52,751 nt of DNA from Methylotenera sp. (GCA_021738245.1 JAIPCJ010000008.1:1-52751); one strand, 5' to 3'. Counted from the first letter of the stretch, positions 16,135-25,460 are shown. Numbers and translations: made by a program. The notes: generated by a model from the letters alone, not told the origin.

Positions 16135-17956
16135 GAGGGCGTGAGGAAGTGACTTGATGGGCGGGCCGCTGGCGGCGGTCCACGAAGAAGCGGCTGCCGC
16201 CGGCACGGCCTTTGGCCACACGCTTGGGTTCGGCCAGGGCGGCGGCCAGCGCGCGGGCGCTGTCGAAGCTGCCGGGCTGATGCAGCAGCGCGCCGCAGGA
16301 AATGGTGGGCAGGGGATGGAAGCTGGGCTGGTTCTGGCGGTTCAGCGTGATGTAGCCGCCTGCGGCCAGGTGTTCGGCCGAGAAGAAGCTGCGCACACCG
16401 GTATCAAACGCAGCGCAGACGCGGTCCAGCCGGTCTTCCCAGTCGGCACTGCGCAGCACCATGACGAAATCGTCACCCCCGATGTGGCCGACGAAATCGA
16501 TCTGCGGATCGGCTGCCCGGGTCAGCGTGCGCGCGGCCAGCCGGATGATGTCGTCGCCCACGCGGTAGCCATACACGTCGTTGAACGGCTTGAAATGGTC
16601 GATGTCCCAGACCGCGACGAGGAAGGTCTCGCCGCCTTCGATGAGCCGGTCCAGGTGGTTGTCGATGGGCACGTTGCCGGGCAGCAGCGTGAGCGGGTTG
16701 GCGTAGCGGGCCGCGTGCACCTGCAGGTCGGACACGGCCTTGAGCAAGTCTGAGCAGCGGCCCGAGCCGTGGTAGGCGCCGTCCCGGGTCACGATGAAGC
16801 CATCGGTCAGCAGGCGTTCGTCGAGGCTGGCCACCGCGTCGCTCATCGCGCGCAGCGGGGTGGAGACATCGAAGACCAGCGGGTTCGCGTCCATCACCTC
16901 GACGCAGCTGCGTTTGGCGAAGATGTCCATGAAGTAGCGCTCGGTGCTGCGCTTGAGCACCTGCAGCGAGCGCAGCAGGCCCACGGGCCGCTGCTGCGCA
17001 TCCAGCACCGGGATGGCGAGCAGGTGCTCATCGCGCTGGAACAGCTCCACGACTTCGCGGCAGGTGGCTGCGGGCGTGGTGGTCTGCACACGGCGCGCCA
17101 GCTGAGCGGCGGTGGTGATGGCGCCGAGGTCCAGCGGCAGGGCCAGGTCGTTCTGCAGCAGGCGGGGCTGGGCGGCGGTGGCGAGCCGCCCGCTCCACTG
17201 CGCGCCCAACTGCGCGCGGGGTGTGGCGCTCGGCCGGGCAAACAGGTAGCCCTGGCAGATGGTGATGCCCAGGCGGTGCAGCACGTCCAGGTCGGGCTCC
17301 TGCTCCAGACCCTCGGCGACGACCTCGCCGCCGCTGGTGGCCGCCATTTCGACGATGGAACGCACGAACTGCTGCTTCAGCGGTTCCTGCGCAATGCCGT
17401 CAATGAAATGTCGGTCGATCTTGACGAAGTCAGGCCGCATCTCGATCCAGCGCCGCAGTGAAGCGAAGCCTTCCCCGAGGTCGTCCAGCGCGATGCGAAA
17501 ACCGTTGGCGCGCAAGGCTTCCAGCGTGCCGCCGAGCTGCACGAGGTCCTCGATCGGGCGCGTCTCGGTCAGCTCCACCACGATGCGCGATGTGGGCAGG
17601 CCGAGCGCCCGCAGCTCCTGCGCCAGCGCACCCACGCGCTCTCGGGCCGCCAGCAGGGTGTCGGCAGTCACGTTCAGGAAGAGCAGGCCGGGCAGCGCCA
17701 GGGCCTTGAAGCGCTCTGCGGCGCGGCGCACGATCAGCTTTTCCAGCTCGATCAGGCGCCCGCAGCGCGCCGCGGTCTCGAACAGCACCAGCGGCGAATG
17801 CAAGGGGCCGTCAGCCGGTGCGCGGGTCAGGGCCTCAAAGCCGAAGATCTCCGCCCGGTCGATGGCCACCAGCGGTTGGAAATGAATGTCGAAATGCCGT
17901 TGCTCGATCAGGCGATCCAGCGCGGCGGCAAGCGGGTCGAGCGCGGAAACGCGCAT
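16112..17956 (-). CDS. EAL-CBS-GGDEF cyclic di-GMP protein
   Basis: The 614-residue protein has three parts. An N-terminal EAL domain (about 1-245) keeps the catalytic motifs EALTR, NVT, ELTE, DDLGEG, VKID and AEGLE. A pair of CBS motifs (about 280-400) follows, then a C-terminal GGDEF domain (about 430-595) whose signature is GGDDF. No RxxD inhibitory site precedes it. EAL domains hydrolyse cyclic di-GMP and GGDEF domains make it; here phosphodiesterase activity looks more secure, with the GGDDF domain possibly a GTP-binding regulator or a weak cyclase. No membrane segment is seen, so it is cytoplasmic. It is cotranscribed with the MCP, suggesting motility or attachment control. The start ATG at 17956 has no strong ribosome site. 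Confidence 0.9.
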   Translation of the reverse strand: MRVSALDPLAAALDRLIEQRHFDIHFQPLVAIDRAEIFGFEALTRAPADGPLHSPLVLFETAARCGRLIELEKLIVRRAAERFKALALPGLLFLNVTADTLLAARERVGALAQELRALGLPTSRIVVELTETRPIEDLVQLGGTLEALRANGFRIALDDLGEGFASLRRWIEMRPDFVKIDRHFIDGIAQEPLKQQFVRSIVEMAATSGGEVVAEGLEQEPDLDVLHRLGITICQGYLFARPSATPRAQLGAQWSGRLATAAQPRLLQNDLALPLDLGAITTAAQLARRVQTTTPAATCREVVELFQRDEHLLAIPVLDAQQRPVGLLRSLQVLKRSTERYFMDIFAKRSCVEVMDANPLVFDVSTPLRAMSDAVASLDERLLTDGFIVTRDGAYHGSGRCSDLLKAVSDLQVHAARYANPLTLLPGNVPIDNHLDRLIEGGETFLVAVWDIDHFKPFNDVYGYRVGDDIIRLAARTLTRAADPQIDFVGHIGGDDFVMVLRSADWEDRLDRVCAAFDTGVRSFFSAEHLAAGGYITLNRQNQPSFHPLPTISCGALLHQPGSFDSARALAAALAEPKRVAKGRAGGSRFFVDRRQRPAHQVTSSRPHVSAEVL

Positions 17957-18040
17957 GGGCAGGGGCTCCGGTCGGCGAGCGCGGGCGAGACATCCGCCGC
18001 GCTGCCTTGGGGCATTCTTGAAACCAGCTGTGACATTTCA

Positions 18041-18052
18041 GTGTCATGACAC
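18041..18052. promoter_or_regulatory. Perfect 12-bp palindrome in promoter of EAL-CBS-GGDEF gene
   Basis: GTGTCATGACAC is an exact palindrome. A related half, GTGACA, precedes it at 18030-18035, giving an overlapping inverted repeat. It lies 85 bp upstream of the EAL-CBS-GGDEF start and 28 bp after the recJ stop. It may be an operator; no regulator is identified. Confidence 0.4.
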
Positions 18053-18080
18053 CCGGCCCCCGGCCCGGGTGAGAAAACCA

Positions 18081-19805
18081 TCACACCTGAGCCGCCTCGA
18101 TCACGTATTGCACCCGTTGCTGCCCCTGCCATTCGTCCAGGCTCAGGCGGTAGGCCAGCGTCGCGCGCTCGGGCAGCATCTCGATGTGGTTGAACCAGAT
18201 CGCGTCCACCAGCCGGCCGGCCTGGCGCAGCCGCAGCTTGAGGTGCTTCTCGCCCACCAGGCGCTGCGAGATCAACTCGAAGCGGTCGCAGAACACCGGC
18301 GGCTCGAAGCCCTGGCCCCAGACCTGGCCGTCCAGCAGCCGGGCGGTGTCGGGCGTCGCGGCCTCGGGCGGCAGGGTGCCATCGTGGCGCAGGGTGCGGG
18401 TCAGGTCCTGTTCATTGAGCCATTCATCGGCCACGCGCGCCAGGGCCAGAGCAAAGCGGTTCACGTCGTCCACCGCCAGCGTGGCGCCGGCCGCCATGGC
18501 ATGGCCGCCGAACTTGGCCAGCAGGTCGGGCTCGCGCTTGCTGACGAGGTCCAGCGCATCGCGCAGGTGAAAGCCCGGGATGGAGCGTCCCGAGCCCTTG
18601 AGGTGCCCATCCGCCCCCCGCGCGAACACGAAGGTCGGGCGGTGCACCCGGTCCTTGATGCGCGAGGCCACGATGCCCACCACACCTTCATGGAAGTCGG
18701 CATCGAAGAGCGCCACCGCGGGCGGGAGCGCGCCGGAGAGCGCCTCGATCAGGCCTTCCAGGCGCGCCTCGGCCATCTCGCGCATGCCGGCCTCGATGTC
18801 GCGGCGCTCGCGGTTGATGGTGTCGAGTTGCGTGGCCAGGGTCAGGGCACGCTCCGCGTCGTCGGTGGTCAGGGTCTCGATGCCCAGCGTCATGTCGGCC
18901 AGGCGGCCGGCGGCGTTGATGCGCGGGCCGAGGGCAAAGCCGAGGTCAAAGCCCTGGGCCTTGCTGGCGTCGCGCTTGGCGGCCGAGAACAGCGCCATCA
19001 CGCCCGGCTGGGCGCGGCCGGCGCGCACGCGCTTGAGCCCCTGGGCCACCAGGCGGCGGTTGTTCGCATCGAGCTTCACCACGTCGGCCACGGTACCGAG
19101 GGCCACCAGGTCGAGCAGGCCGTCCAGCCGCGGCACTTCGGTGAAGGCGCCGCGTGCCCGCAGTTCGGCCCGCAGGCCCATCAGCACATAAAACGCCACG
19201 CCCACGCCAGCCAGGGACTTGCTGGCAAAACTGCAGCCAGGCTGGTTGGGGTTGACGATGGCATCGGCCTCGGGCACGACGACGGCACCGTCCAGCACGG
19301 CCGGCAGGTGGTGGTCGGTCACCAGCACCTTCAGGCCATGGGCGCGGGCGTGGGCGACGCCGGCCAGGCTGGCGATGCCGTTGTCCACGGTCACCAGCAG
19401 CGCGGGCTGCTGCTCCAGCGCCAGGTCGACGATGGTGGGCGTCAGGCCGTAGCCGTGCACCGCGCGGTCGGGCACCACATAGCCCAGCTGGCCCGGCTGC
19501 GCGCCGAGCAGGCGCAGGCCGCGCAGCATGACGGCGCAGGCGGTGGCGCCGTCGCAGTCGTAATCGGCCACGATGACGATGCGCTCGCCGCGCTGCAGGC
19601 TGTCGGCCAGCAGCGTGGCCGCCTCGGGCAGGCCCTTGAGGCCGCTCGGAGGCAGCAACTGGGCGAGGCTGTCGTCCAGTTCCGCCGCCTCGCGCACGCC
19701 GCGCGCGGCCAGCAGCCGGGCCAGCAGTGGCGCCACACCGGCCTGCTCCAGCGCCCAGGCGGTGCGCGGCGGTACCTCGCGTTCAATCAGCCGCGGTGCG
19801 TTCAC
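18081..19805 (-). CDS. recJ: Single-stranded-DNA-specific exonuclease RecJ
   Basis: This is the 5'-3' ssDNA exonuclease of RecF-pathway and mismatch repair. The 574-residue length fits RecJ if translation starts at GTG 19805, which has GGAG five bases upstream and overlaps the previous stop by 4 bp. The DHH-family motifs are present: ADYDCDGATA, VTDHHLP, a PNQPGCSFASKSLAGVGV block, and the DHHA1 signature GGHAMAAGATL. The C-terminal OB-fold region ends in YVIEAAQV. It follows the rpfE-like gene, the same order as in the Xanthomonas rpf region. The frame continues upstream of the GTG for over 160 codons, but that stretch is antisense-like and out of place. Confidence 0.95.
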   Translation of the reverse strand: MNAPRLIEREVPPRTAWALEQAGVAPLLARLLAARGVREAAELDDSLAQLLPPSGLKGLPEAATLLADSLQRGERIVIVADYDCDGATACAVMLRGLRLLGAQPGQLGYVVPDRAVHGYGLTPTIVDLALEQQPALLVTVDNGIASLAGVAHARAHGLKVLVTDHHLPAVLDGAVVVPEADAIVNPNQPGCSFASKSLAGVGVAFYVLMGLRAELRARGAFTEVPRLDGLLDLVALGTVADVVKLDANNRRLVAQGLKRVRAGRAQPGVMALFSAAKRDASKAQGFDLGFALGPRINAAGRLADMTLGIETLTTDDAERALTLATQLDTINRERRDIEAGMREMAEARLEGLIEALSGALPPAVALFDADFHEGVVGIVASRIKDRVHRPTFVFARGADGHLKGSGRSIPGFHLRDALDLVSKREPDLLAKFGGHAMAAGATLAVDDVNRFALALARVADEWLNEQDLTRTLRHDGTLPPEAATPDTARLLDGQVWGQGFEPPVFCDRFELISQRLVGEKHLKLRLRQAGRLVDAIWFNHIEMLPERATLAYRLSLDEWQGQQRVQYVIEAAQV

Positions 19806-20677
19806 AGCGACTCCATCACGGTGGTGAAGTCCGGTGTCTGCAGCCGGCGCTTGAGCTTGTCGAAAAAGGACAGCGGCTGCTGCGTGAACCGGCGCGCATG
19901 CCGCTCGCCGCACAGCGTCAGGCTCGCCAGCGGCTGGGCCAGCGGGCCGGCGTCCAGGCGTTGCCAGGCTTCGGCCCAGGCGGCGAGGTCGCCGGCCAGC
20001 AGCGGGGCCGTGAGGCGGTCGTCCACCGTCACGTCGAGCGCCGCGGGGCCGGCGCGGCCGATGTCGCCGATCCAGACGGAGTTGACCGCATGCGCGCCAC
20101 GCGCCTCGCGTTCGAGGTTCAGCGCGTGCCCGTGGAGCAGCATCTGGGCCTCGTTCTGCCAGCGACGCAGCACGCGGCTGTCGGGCAGCCAGGGCTCGAT
20201 CGGCCGGCCGGCGGCGCGCTCGATGCTGGCCGCCTGCAGGCCGTCCAGCGCATGCGCGTGGCCAATCGCCCAGCGGGTGGGCGACAGCAGGCGCCATTGC
20301 CAGCCTTCGGTCTCGGGCCAGAGTTCCTTCAGCACCGCCACGAAGCGGGTCGCCTCGGACTCCGACAGGGCCAGCGCGTCCGGCGGCAGCACGTCCACCC
20401 CATCGGTGCCGACCGACAGGTGCACCGGCGTCATCAGCGCCCAGGCCAGCGTGGCATCGGCGTCCACGGCCCAGGCCGCGGCGCTCGGCGCCGCCTGGCC
20501 GCGCAGGGCGGCCAGCGCCACGTGGTGCGGCGGGTGCGGTGAATACTCGTCGCCGCCCCAGGTCTCGGCCGGGCTGAGGCGGCCGAGTTGCGCTGCGAGG
20601 TTGGGCAGCGCGAGGCCGGAAAAGGCATGCCGGGCGGCATCGTCCAGTGCGCCGGCATGGGGGATCATCAAATGCAT
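19802..20677 (-). CDS. RpfE-like conserved protein (phosphoglycerate-mutase-like annotation in relatives)
   Basis: This 291-residue cytoplasmic protein is translationally coupled to recJ (4-bp overlap). It opens with MHLMIPHAGALDDAARHAF and has W-rich and H-rich conserved patches (PTRWAIGHAHALDGLQAASI, PWLPDSRVLRRWQNEAQMLLHGHALN, NSVWIGDIGRAG). In Xanthomonas a gene next to recJ is called rpfE, and Burkholderiales homologues are often labelled regulatory protein RpfE or cofactor-independent phosphoglycerate mutase-like. I recognise the type by position and general pattern and not by a catalytic motif. No biochemical function is established. It is divergent from ppk1. Confidence 0.6.
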   Translation of the reverse strand: MHLMIPHAGALDDAARHAFSGLALPNLAAQLGRLSPAETWGGDEYSPHPPHHVALAALRGQAAPSAAAWAVDADATLAWALMTPVHLSVGTDGVDVLPPDALALSESEATRFVAVLKELWPETEGWQWRLLSPTRWAIGHAHALDGLQAASIERAAGRPIEPWLPDSRVLRRWQNEAQMLLHGHALNLEREARGAHAVNSVWIGDIGRAGPAALDVTVDDRLTAPLLAGDLAAWAEAWQRLDAGPLAQPLASLTLCGERHARRFTQQPLSFFDKLKRRLQTPDFTTVMESL

Positions 20678-20710
20678 GGGGGCGGATTATCCCGAGGGTG
20701 ATTCAAGGCG

Positions 20711-20728
20711 TTGTCACACAAGCTTCAT
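20711..20728 (+). promoter_or_regulatory. Weak Pho-box-like site upstream of ppk1
   Basis: TTGTCAC-ACAA-GCTTCAT resembles two direct CTGTCAT-type repeats separated by four bases (5 of 7 and 4 of 7 matches). It lies 13-30 bp before the ppk1 ATG. The match is poor, so PhoB control is only a hypothesis. Confidence 0.3.
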
Positions 20729-20740
20729 ACACTTTTCGCC

Positions 20741-22786
20741 ATGACCGACCCGACTCCGCTGAAGCTCCTCAACCGCGAACAGGCGATCCTCGAATTCAAC
20801 CGCCGGGTGCTGGCCCAGGCCCAGCGCGAGGACGTGCCCTTGCTGGAGCGGCTGCGCTATGTGTGCATCGTGTCGAGCAACCTGGATGAGTTCTTCGAGG
20901 TGCGCTTCGCCGACATGCTCGACGCCGCCCGCGACCCGCTGAGCCCGGTGAGCGCTGCTGATGTCGAGCGCGTCGGCCGTGCGGCCCACACCTTGATCGA
21001 CGAGCAGTACCACGTCTTCAATGAGCAGCTGATGCCGCTGCTGAATCAGCAGCGCATCGTCATCCTCAACCACGCCGACCGGGACGACGCGCAGCGGGCC
21101 TGGGTGCAGAAGTTCTTCGAGCGCGAAGTGCGCCCGCTGCTGGTGCCCGTGGGTCTGGACCCGGCCCACCCCTTCCCGCAGGTGGCCAACAAGTCGCTGC
21201 ACTTCATCGCGCGGCTGTCGGGCAAGGACGCCTTCGGGCGCGACACCCGCATCGCCATCGTCAAGGTGCCGCGGGTGCTGCCGCGGGTCATCAAGCTGCC
21301 GGCGGCCGTCAGCGAGGGCCGCCAGGCCTTCGTGCTGCTGACCAGTGTCATCCGTGCCCATCTGGAGGAACTCTTCCCGGGCCGCAAGGTCGAGGCCTTC
21401 TCTCAGTTCCGTGTGACGCGCGACTCCGACCTGGAGGTGGACGAGGAGGAGATCGCCAACCTGCGCCACGCGTTGCGATCGGGGCTGACCACGCGTCATT
21501 TCGGCCGCGCGGTGCGGCTGGAGGTGGTCAATACCTGCCCGGCGGAGTTGTCGGAGTTTCTGCTGGAGCAGTTCGCGCTGCCGGCGGCGGCGCTGTACCG
21601 TGTCAACGGTCCGGTCAACCTGGTGCGCCTGAACGAGCTGATCGACCAGACCGACGCGCCGCCCTTGCGCTTCCAGCCCTTTGAGCCGGCGTGGCCGACG
21701 CGGCGGCTGCCGCGGCACAAGTCCATCTTCGAGCGCCTGAAGAAGGGCGATGTGCTGCTGCACCATCCCTTCGAGAGCTTTGAGCCTGTCGTGCAGATGC
21801 TGCGCGAAGCCGTGATGGACCCGGAGGTGCTCGCCATCAAGCAGACCATCTACCGCACCGGCGCCAAGAGCGAGCTGATGGACCTGCTCATCGAGGCCGC
21901 ACGCCGCGGCAAGGAAGTGATGGCGGTGGTGGAGTTGAAGGCGCGCTTCGACGAAGAGGCCAACATCAACTGGGCCGAGCGCCTGGAGGCCGTGGGCGCG
22001 CAGGTGGTGTATGGCATCGTCGGCTACAAGACCCATGCCAAGCTCTTGATGATCACCCGGCGCGAGAACGGCAAGCTGCGCCGCTACGCCCATATCTCCA
22101 CCGGCAACTACAACCCCAAGACGGCGCGGCTCTACACCGACCTCGGCCTGCTCACCGCCGATGCCGACCTGACCTCGGACGCCGATTCGGTGTTCCGCCA
22201 GCTCGCGTCGCTCGGCAAGTTCAAGGCGCCGCGCCGCATGCTGCTCGCGCCGTTCAACCTGCATGCCCGGCTGCTGGAGCTGCTGGGCTTGGTGGAGAAG
22301 GCCGCACTCGGCGGCTACAAGGGCGCGCGCGTGGTGGTCAAGATTAACGCGCTGACCGATGCCGAACTCATCCACGGCCTGCTGCGCGCGGCCCAGGCCG
22401 GCGCCAAGGTCGACCTGATCGTGCGCGGCGCCTGCATGCTGCCGCCGGGGCTGCCGGGCGTGAGCGACAACATCGTGGTGCGCTCGGTGGTGGGGCGTTT
22501 CCTGGAGCACACGCGGGTGCTGTACTTCCGCTGGGGTGAGGCTGAGGAGGAGACGGCGCTGTACCTGTCGAGCGCCGACTGGATGAGCCGCAACATGTTC
22601 CGCCGCATCGAAGTGGCCTGGCCGGTGCTGGATGCCCGGCTGCGCCAGCGCGTGATCGACGAAGCCCTGCAGCCCTATCTGCACGACACGCTGGACGCCT
22701 GGCAGCTGGGCCCGGATGGGCGCTCGGTGCGCATCAGCAGCACCGGGGTCAGTGCGCAGCAGGCCCTGATGGGGCTGTATTCGTGA
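20741..22786 (+). CDS. ppk1: Polyphosphate kinase 1
   Basis: This 681-residue enzyme polymerises the gamma-phosphate of ATP into inorganic polyphosphate at the membrane. It opens with the PPK1 N-terminal motif NREQAILEFNRRVLAQA and VSSNLDEFFEVRFA. The core includes HHPFESFEPVVQML, IKQTIYRTG and the autophosphorylated His in GYKTHAKLL (His432), with the second conserved His in FLEHTRVLYF (His590). The ATG at 20741 is chosen over a TTG 10 codons upstream that overlaps the Pho-box-like site. sixA follows 37 bp downstream and ppx/gppA is convergent 1.1 kb away, a typical polyphosphate neighbourhood. Confidence 0.95.
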   Translation: MTDPTPLKLLNREQAILEFNRRVLAQAQREDVPLLERLRYVCIVSSNLDEFFEVRFADMLDAARDPLSPVSAADVERVGRAAHTLIDEQYHVFNEQLMPLLNQQRIVILNHADRDDAQRAWVQKFFEREVRPLLVPVGLDPAHPFPQVANKSLHFIARLSGKDAFGRDTRIAIVKVPRVLPRVIKLPAAVSEGRQAFVLLTSVIRAHLEELFPGRKVEAFSQFRVTRDSDLEVDEEEIANLRHALRSGLTTRHFGRAVRLEVVNTCPAELSEFLLEQFALPAAALYRVNGPVNLVRLNELIDQTDAPPLRFQPFEPAWPTRRLPRHKSIFERLKKGDVLLHHPFESFEPVVQMLREAVMDPEVLAIKQTIYRTGAKSELMDLLIEAARRGKEVMAVVELKARFDEEANINWAERLEAVGAQVVYGIVGYKTHAKLLMITRRENGKLRRYAHISTGNYNPKTARLYTDLGLLTADADLTSDADSVFRQLASLGKFKAPRRMLLAPFNLHARLLELLGLVEKAALGGYKGARVVVKINALTDAELIHGLLRAAQAGAKVDLIVRGACMLPPGLPGVSDNIVVRSVVGRFLEHTRVLYFRWGEAEEETALYLSSADWMSRNMFRRIEVAWPVLDARLRQRVIDEALQPYLHDTLDAWQLGPDGRSVRISSTGVSAQQALMGLYS

Positions 22787-22823
22787 GGACCATCGGCATG
22801 CCCTTTGCGCGCGAGGCTGCATC

Positions 22824-23285
22824 ATGGACTTGATCCTCTGGCGTCATGCCGAAGCCGAAGTCGCCGCCCCGGGGCAGGATGACCTGCAGCGCGCGCTGAC
22901 GCCCAAGGGCGAGCGCCAGGCCCGGCGCATGGCCGCCTGGCTGAATCAACGCCTGCCCGCCACGACCCGCGTGCTGGTGAGCCCCGCGCTGCGCTGCCGC
23001 CAGACGGCCGAAGCCCTGGGGCGCGAGAACCGCATCGTGCCGAGCATTGCGCCGGATGCGCCCCTCACCGCGCTCATCGAAGCCGCCCGCTGGCCCAAGG
23101 CCAGCGAGCCGGTGCTGATCTGCGGCCACCAGCCCACGCTGGGCCAGGTGGCGGCGCATCTGCTGGCCGGCGTGGAGCAGGACTGGGCCGTCAAGAAGGG
23201 CGCCGTCTGGTGGCTGCGCTGGCGCCAGCGCGACGGCGAGCCCGAGGTCACGCTGCATGCGGTGCAGGGGCCGGACGCGCTCTAA
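22824..23285 (+). CDS. sixA: Phosphohistidine phosphatase SixA
   Basis: This 153-residue histidine-phosphatase-superfamily protein has the nucleophile motif LWRHAEAE at its start, then LTPKGERQARRMA, VLVSPALRCRQTAEAL and the second His in ICGHQPTLG. Length and motifs fit SixA, which removes phosphate from His on phosphotransfer domains (ArcB, and NPr of the nitrogen PTS). It lies between ppk1 and a small membrane protein gene, starting 37 bp after ppk1, so all three are likely cotranscribed. AGG precedes the ATG by about 8 bases. Confidence 0.9.
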   Translation: MDLILWRHAEAEVAAPGQDDLQRALTPKGERQARRMAAWLNQRLPATTRVLVSPALRCRQTAEALGRENRIVPSIAPDAPLTALIEAARWPKASEPVLICGHQPTLGQVAAHLLAGVEQDWAVKKGAVWWLRWRQRDGEPEVTLHAVQGPDAL

Positions 23286-23305
23286 TGCGGGCACGGGAGG
23301 CTTCT

Positions 23306-23866
23306 ATGCAAGCAGCGGGGGTGGACAAGCCGGGCGCGGGCCGCTGGTGGACGTCGTGGGGGGCGCTCGGTCTGGCGCTGGTGGGTTACGCCCTGCTGTG
23401 GCTGGGGCCCCTGGAGGGCTTCGGCCTGATCGAGCCCTTGCAGCCGCTGTGGCATGCCGCGGTCATGGCCCTGGGCCTGCTGCTCATGGGCCAGGTGCTG
23501 TCGCGCGTGGTGCCCAGCGGCCTGGGCGTGTTCAAGGGGCTGTTGGGGGCGGGCGTGTTCCTGAGCGTGCTGGTTTACGTGCTGGGGCTCCTCGTCCTCC
23601 CGCGCGCCAGCCAAGACACCGGCCTGCGCGCTGAACCCGCGCCGGACCTGCGCTACGCCGCCGTGCGCCAGGGCGGCATGGGCAATACCTGGACCCGCGT
23701 CGTCGAGCGCCGGACCTATGCCTTCGCGGTGGTCCGGGAGCGCACCATCGCAACGTACGCGCGCGAACAGGTGCTCCACATCGACGCCAGCGAGCCCGGC
23801 AAGCTCAAGGTGCATCTGCAGGAGTTGGGCAAGCCGGCGCGTGTCGTCGATCTCCCCGTCAGCTGA
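23306..23866 (+). CDS. Three-helix membrane protein of unknown function
   Basis: This 186-residue protein starts at the ATG at 23306, chosen for GGGAGG five bases upstream; a nearer in-frame ATG at 23285 overlaps the sixA stop. Three hydrophobic segments (about residues 15-32, 45-62 and 68-90) precede a soluble part of about 90 residues with RYAAVRQGGMGNTWTRVVERRTYAFAVVRERTIATY and a beta-rich end (KVHLQELGKPARVVDLP). I recognise no family. Its place after ppk1 and sixA and opposite ppx/gppA suggests a membrane role in polyphosphate or phosphate physiology, but nothing in the sequence proves it. Confidence 0.65.
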   Translation: MQAAGVDKPGAGRWWTSWGALGLALVGYALLWLGPLEGFGLIEPLQPLWHAAVMALGLLLMGQVLSRVVPSGLGVFKGLLGAGVFLSVLVYVLGLLVLPRASQDTGLRAEPAPDLRYAAVRQGGMGNTWTRVVERRTYAFAVVRERTIATYAREQVLHIDASEPGKLKVHLQELGKPARVVDLPVS

Positions 23867-23876
23867 TCCAGCCGGC

Positions 23877-23901
23877 AGCGGCGGACGCCCTGACCGCCGC
23901 T
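23877..23901. terminator. Possible bidirectional hairpin between convergent genes
   Basis: AGCGGCGG and CCGCCGCT form an 8-bp GC-rich stem around a nine-base loop in the 39-bp gap between the membrane-protein gene and ppx/gppA. There is no long T-run, so it is a weak terminator candidate. Confidence 0.4.
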
Positions 23902-23905
23902 TGGC

Positions 23906-25396
23906 TCACGCCACCGTCAGCTCGACCACACCGCTGCGCCCCCAGGCTTCGGCTTCTTCCTTCAGCAGGAAGCGGGTGCGCGCCTGCTCCGCGGCCCAGG
24001 CCTTGGGGCAGTGCAGGGTGAGCTGATTGCCCTGGCGCACGAGCTTGGGGCTGCCGGCCGGCAGCCGGCGGGCGTGGCAGAGGATGACCGCCAGGCGCAG
24101 CGCAATGATCTGGTCGAGCACCGCGGCGTCCTGGAGCTGAGCCTCCACCTTGCGCAGGCGGCCGCGCTGCCCCAGGGCAAGCGTGGCCAGGCGTTGCAGC
24201 TGGTTGTTGGAGAAGCCGGCCGCGTCCGCATGACCGATGAGGTAGGCGCTGTGGCGGTGGTGGTCGTGGTGGGACACCAGCATGCCGGTCTCGTGCAGGG
24301 CGGCGGCCCAGCGCAGCTCGCGCAGCAGTTCGGGCAGCGGCTCGGGGTTGAGCTGACGGTAGAGCTTCTCGGCCTGGGCGGCGACGCGATCAGCCTGTTC
24401 GGTGTCGACCTTGAAGCGGCTTTGCAGCTCGGCCACCGAGGCGGCGCGGGGGTCTCGGGCGGCGCTGGGCTGCAGGCGCTCGGCCAGGTCGAAGATGACG
24501 CCCTGGCGCAGCGCGCCCTTGGTGGGCAGCAACTCGTCGATGCCGAACTGCACCAGCAGCGTGTAGAGGATGCTCAGGCCGCCGGCCACCACGGGGCGGC
24601 GGTCGTCCTTCAGGCCGGCGAGTTGCAGCTTGTCCTGCGAGCCGGCCTCGATGCAGCGCTCGATGCACCAGCGCAGCGCGGCGGGTGTCACGCGGCCGTC
24701 GGTCACGCCGGTGGCGGCCAGCACCTGCGACACCGCGCCTACCGTGCCCGAGGAGCCCAGCGCCTCTTGCCACAGCTCGCGGCGGAACAGGGTCAGGCCT
24801 TCTTCCAGCTCGGCGCCCGCGGCCACCTGCGCGGCGCGGAAGGCTTCGGGCGTGAAGCGGCCGTCGGCGAAGAAGCGCATCGACAGGCCCACGCTGCCGA
24901 CGCCAAACGACTCGGCCAGCACGGGCTTGCGGCCGCGGCCCAGGATCATCTCGGTGGAGCGACCACCGATGTCGATCACCAGGCGCGGCTTGTCAGACGG
25001 CTGCAGCCGGGCCACGCCGGCAAAGATCAGGCGGGCTTCCTCGCGGCCGGCAATGACTTCGATCGGATGGCCGAGCACGGCCTGCGCGCGCTCCAGGAAG
25101 GCGTTGCGGTTGCGGGCTTCTCGCAGGGTCTGCGTGGCCACCGCACGCACGCGCTCCGGCGGGAGGCCGGTCAGCTGCTCGCCAAAGCCCTTGAGGCAGT
25201 CCAGGCCGCGTTGCATGGCGGCCTCGGTCAGCATGCCGTTGGCGTCCAGCCCGGCGCCCAGCCGCACGCTTTCCTTGATGTAGCTGATGCGCTGGTAGCG
25301 GTCGCCACTCAGGCGCGCCAGTTCCAGCCGGAAGCTGTTCGAACCGATGTCGATGGCCGCCCAGGGCTGGCTGCTGGAAAGGGTGCGTGTCGTCAT
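23906..25396 (-). CDS. ppx: Ppx/GppA exopolyphosphatase family phosphatase
   Basis: This 496-residue protein starts at the ATG at 25396 (MTTRTLSSSQPW); the frame continues upstream through the promoter of the divergent gene but without signals. ASKHA-fold motifs are present: AAIDIGSNSFRLELA (phosphate 1), the GREEARLIFAGV loop, VIDIGGRSTEMILG (phosphate 2), SFGVGSVGLSMRFF, and the C-terminal HD-like region AALHETGMLVSHHDHHRHSAYLI. Ppx removes terminal phosphates from polyphosphate, and GppA also hydrolyses pppGpp; sequence alone does not separate them. It is convergent to ppk1-sixA and divergent from a dienelactone hydrolase gene 64 bp away. Confidence 0.9.
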   Translation of the reverse strand: MTTRTLSSSQPWAAIDIGSNSFRLELARLSGDRYQRISYIKESVRLGAGLDANGMLTEAAMQRGLDCLKGFGEQLTGLPPERVRAVATQTLREARNRNAFLERAQAVLGHPIEVIAGREEARLIFAGVARLQPSDKPRLVIDIGGRSTEMILGRGRKPVLAESFGVGSVGLSMRFFADGRFTPEAFRAAQVAAGAELEEGLTLFRRELWQEALGSSGTVGAVSQVLAATGVTDGRVTPAALRWCIERCIEAGSQDKLQLAGLKDDRRPVVAGGLSILYTLLVQFGIDELLPTKGALRQGVIFDLAERLQPSAARDPRAASVAELQSRFKVDTEQADRVAAQAEKLYRQLNPEPLPELLRELRWAAALHETGMLVSHHDHHRHSAYLIGHADAAGFSNNQLQRLATLALGQRGRLRKVEAQLQDAAVLDQIIALRLAVILCHARRLPAGSPKLVRQGNQLTLHCPKAWAAEQARTRFLLKEEAEAWGRSGVVELTVA

Positions 25397-25460
25397 GGGG
25401 AATGATTGTCCGGGCAAAATTTGATGCTTCTTCGTAACCGCAGCCTCGCTGGAGTTGCCC

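Noticed and set aside
17886-20744. 952-codon plus-strand frame
   Set aside because: It spans recJ and the rpfE-like gene in antisense. It has no motifs, and the opposite strand has full RecJ motifs.
20714-22825. 703-codon minus-strand frame
   Set aside because: Antisense shadow of ppk1, which has all PPK1 motifs.
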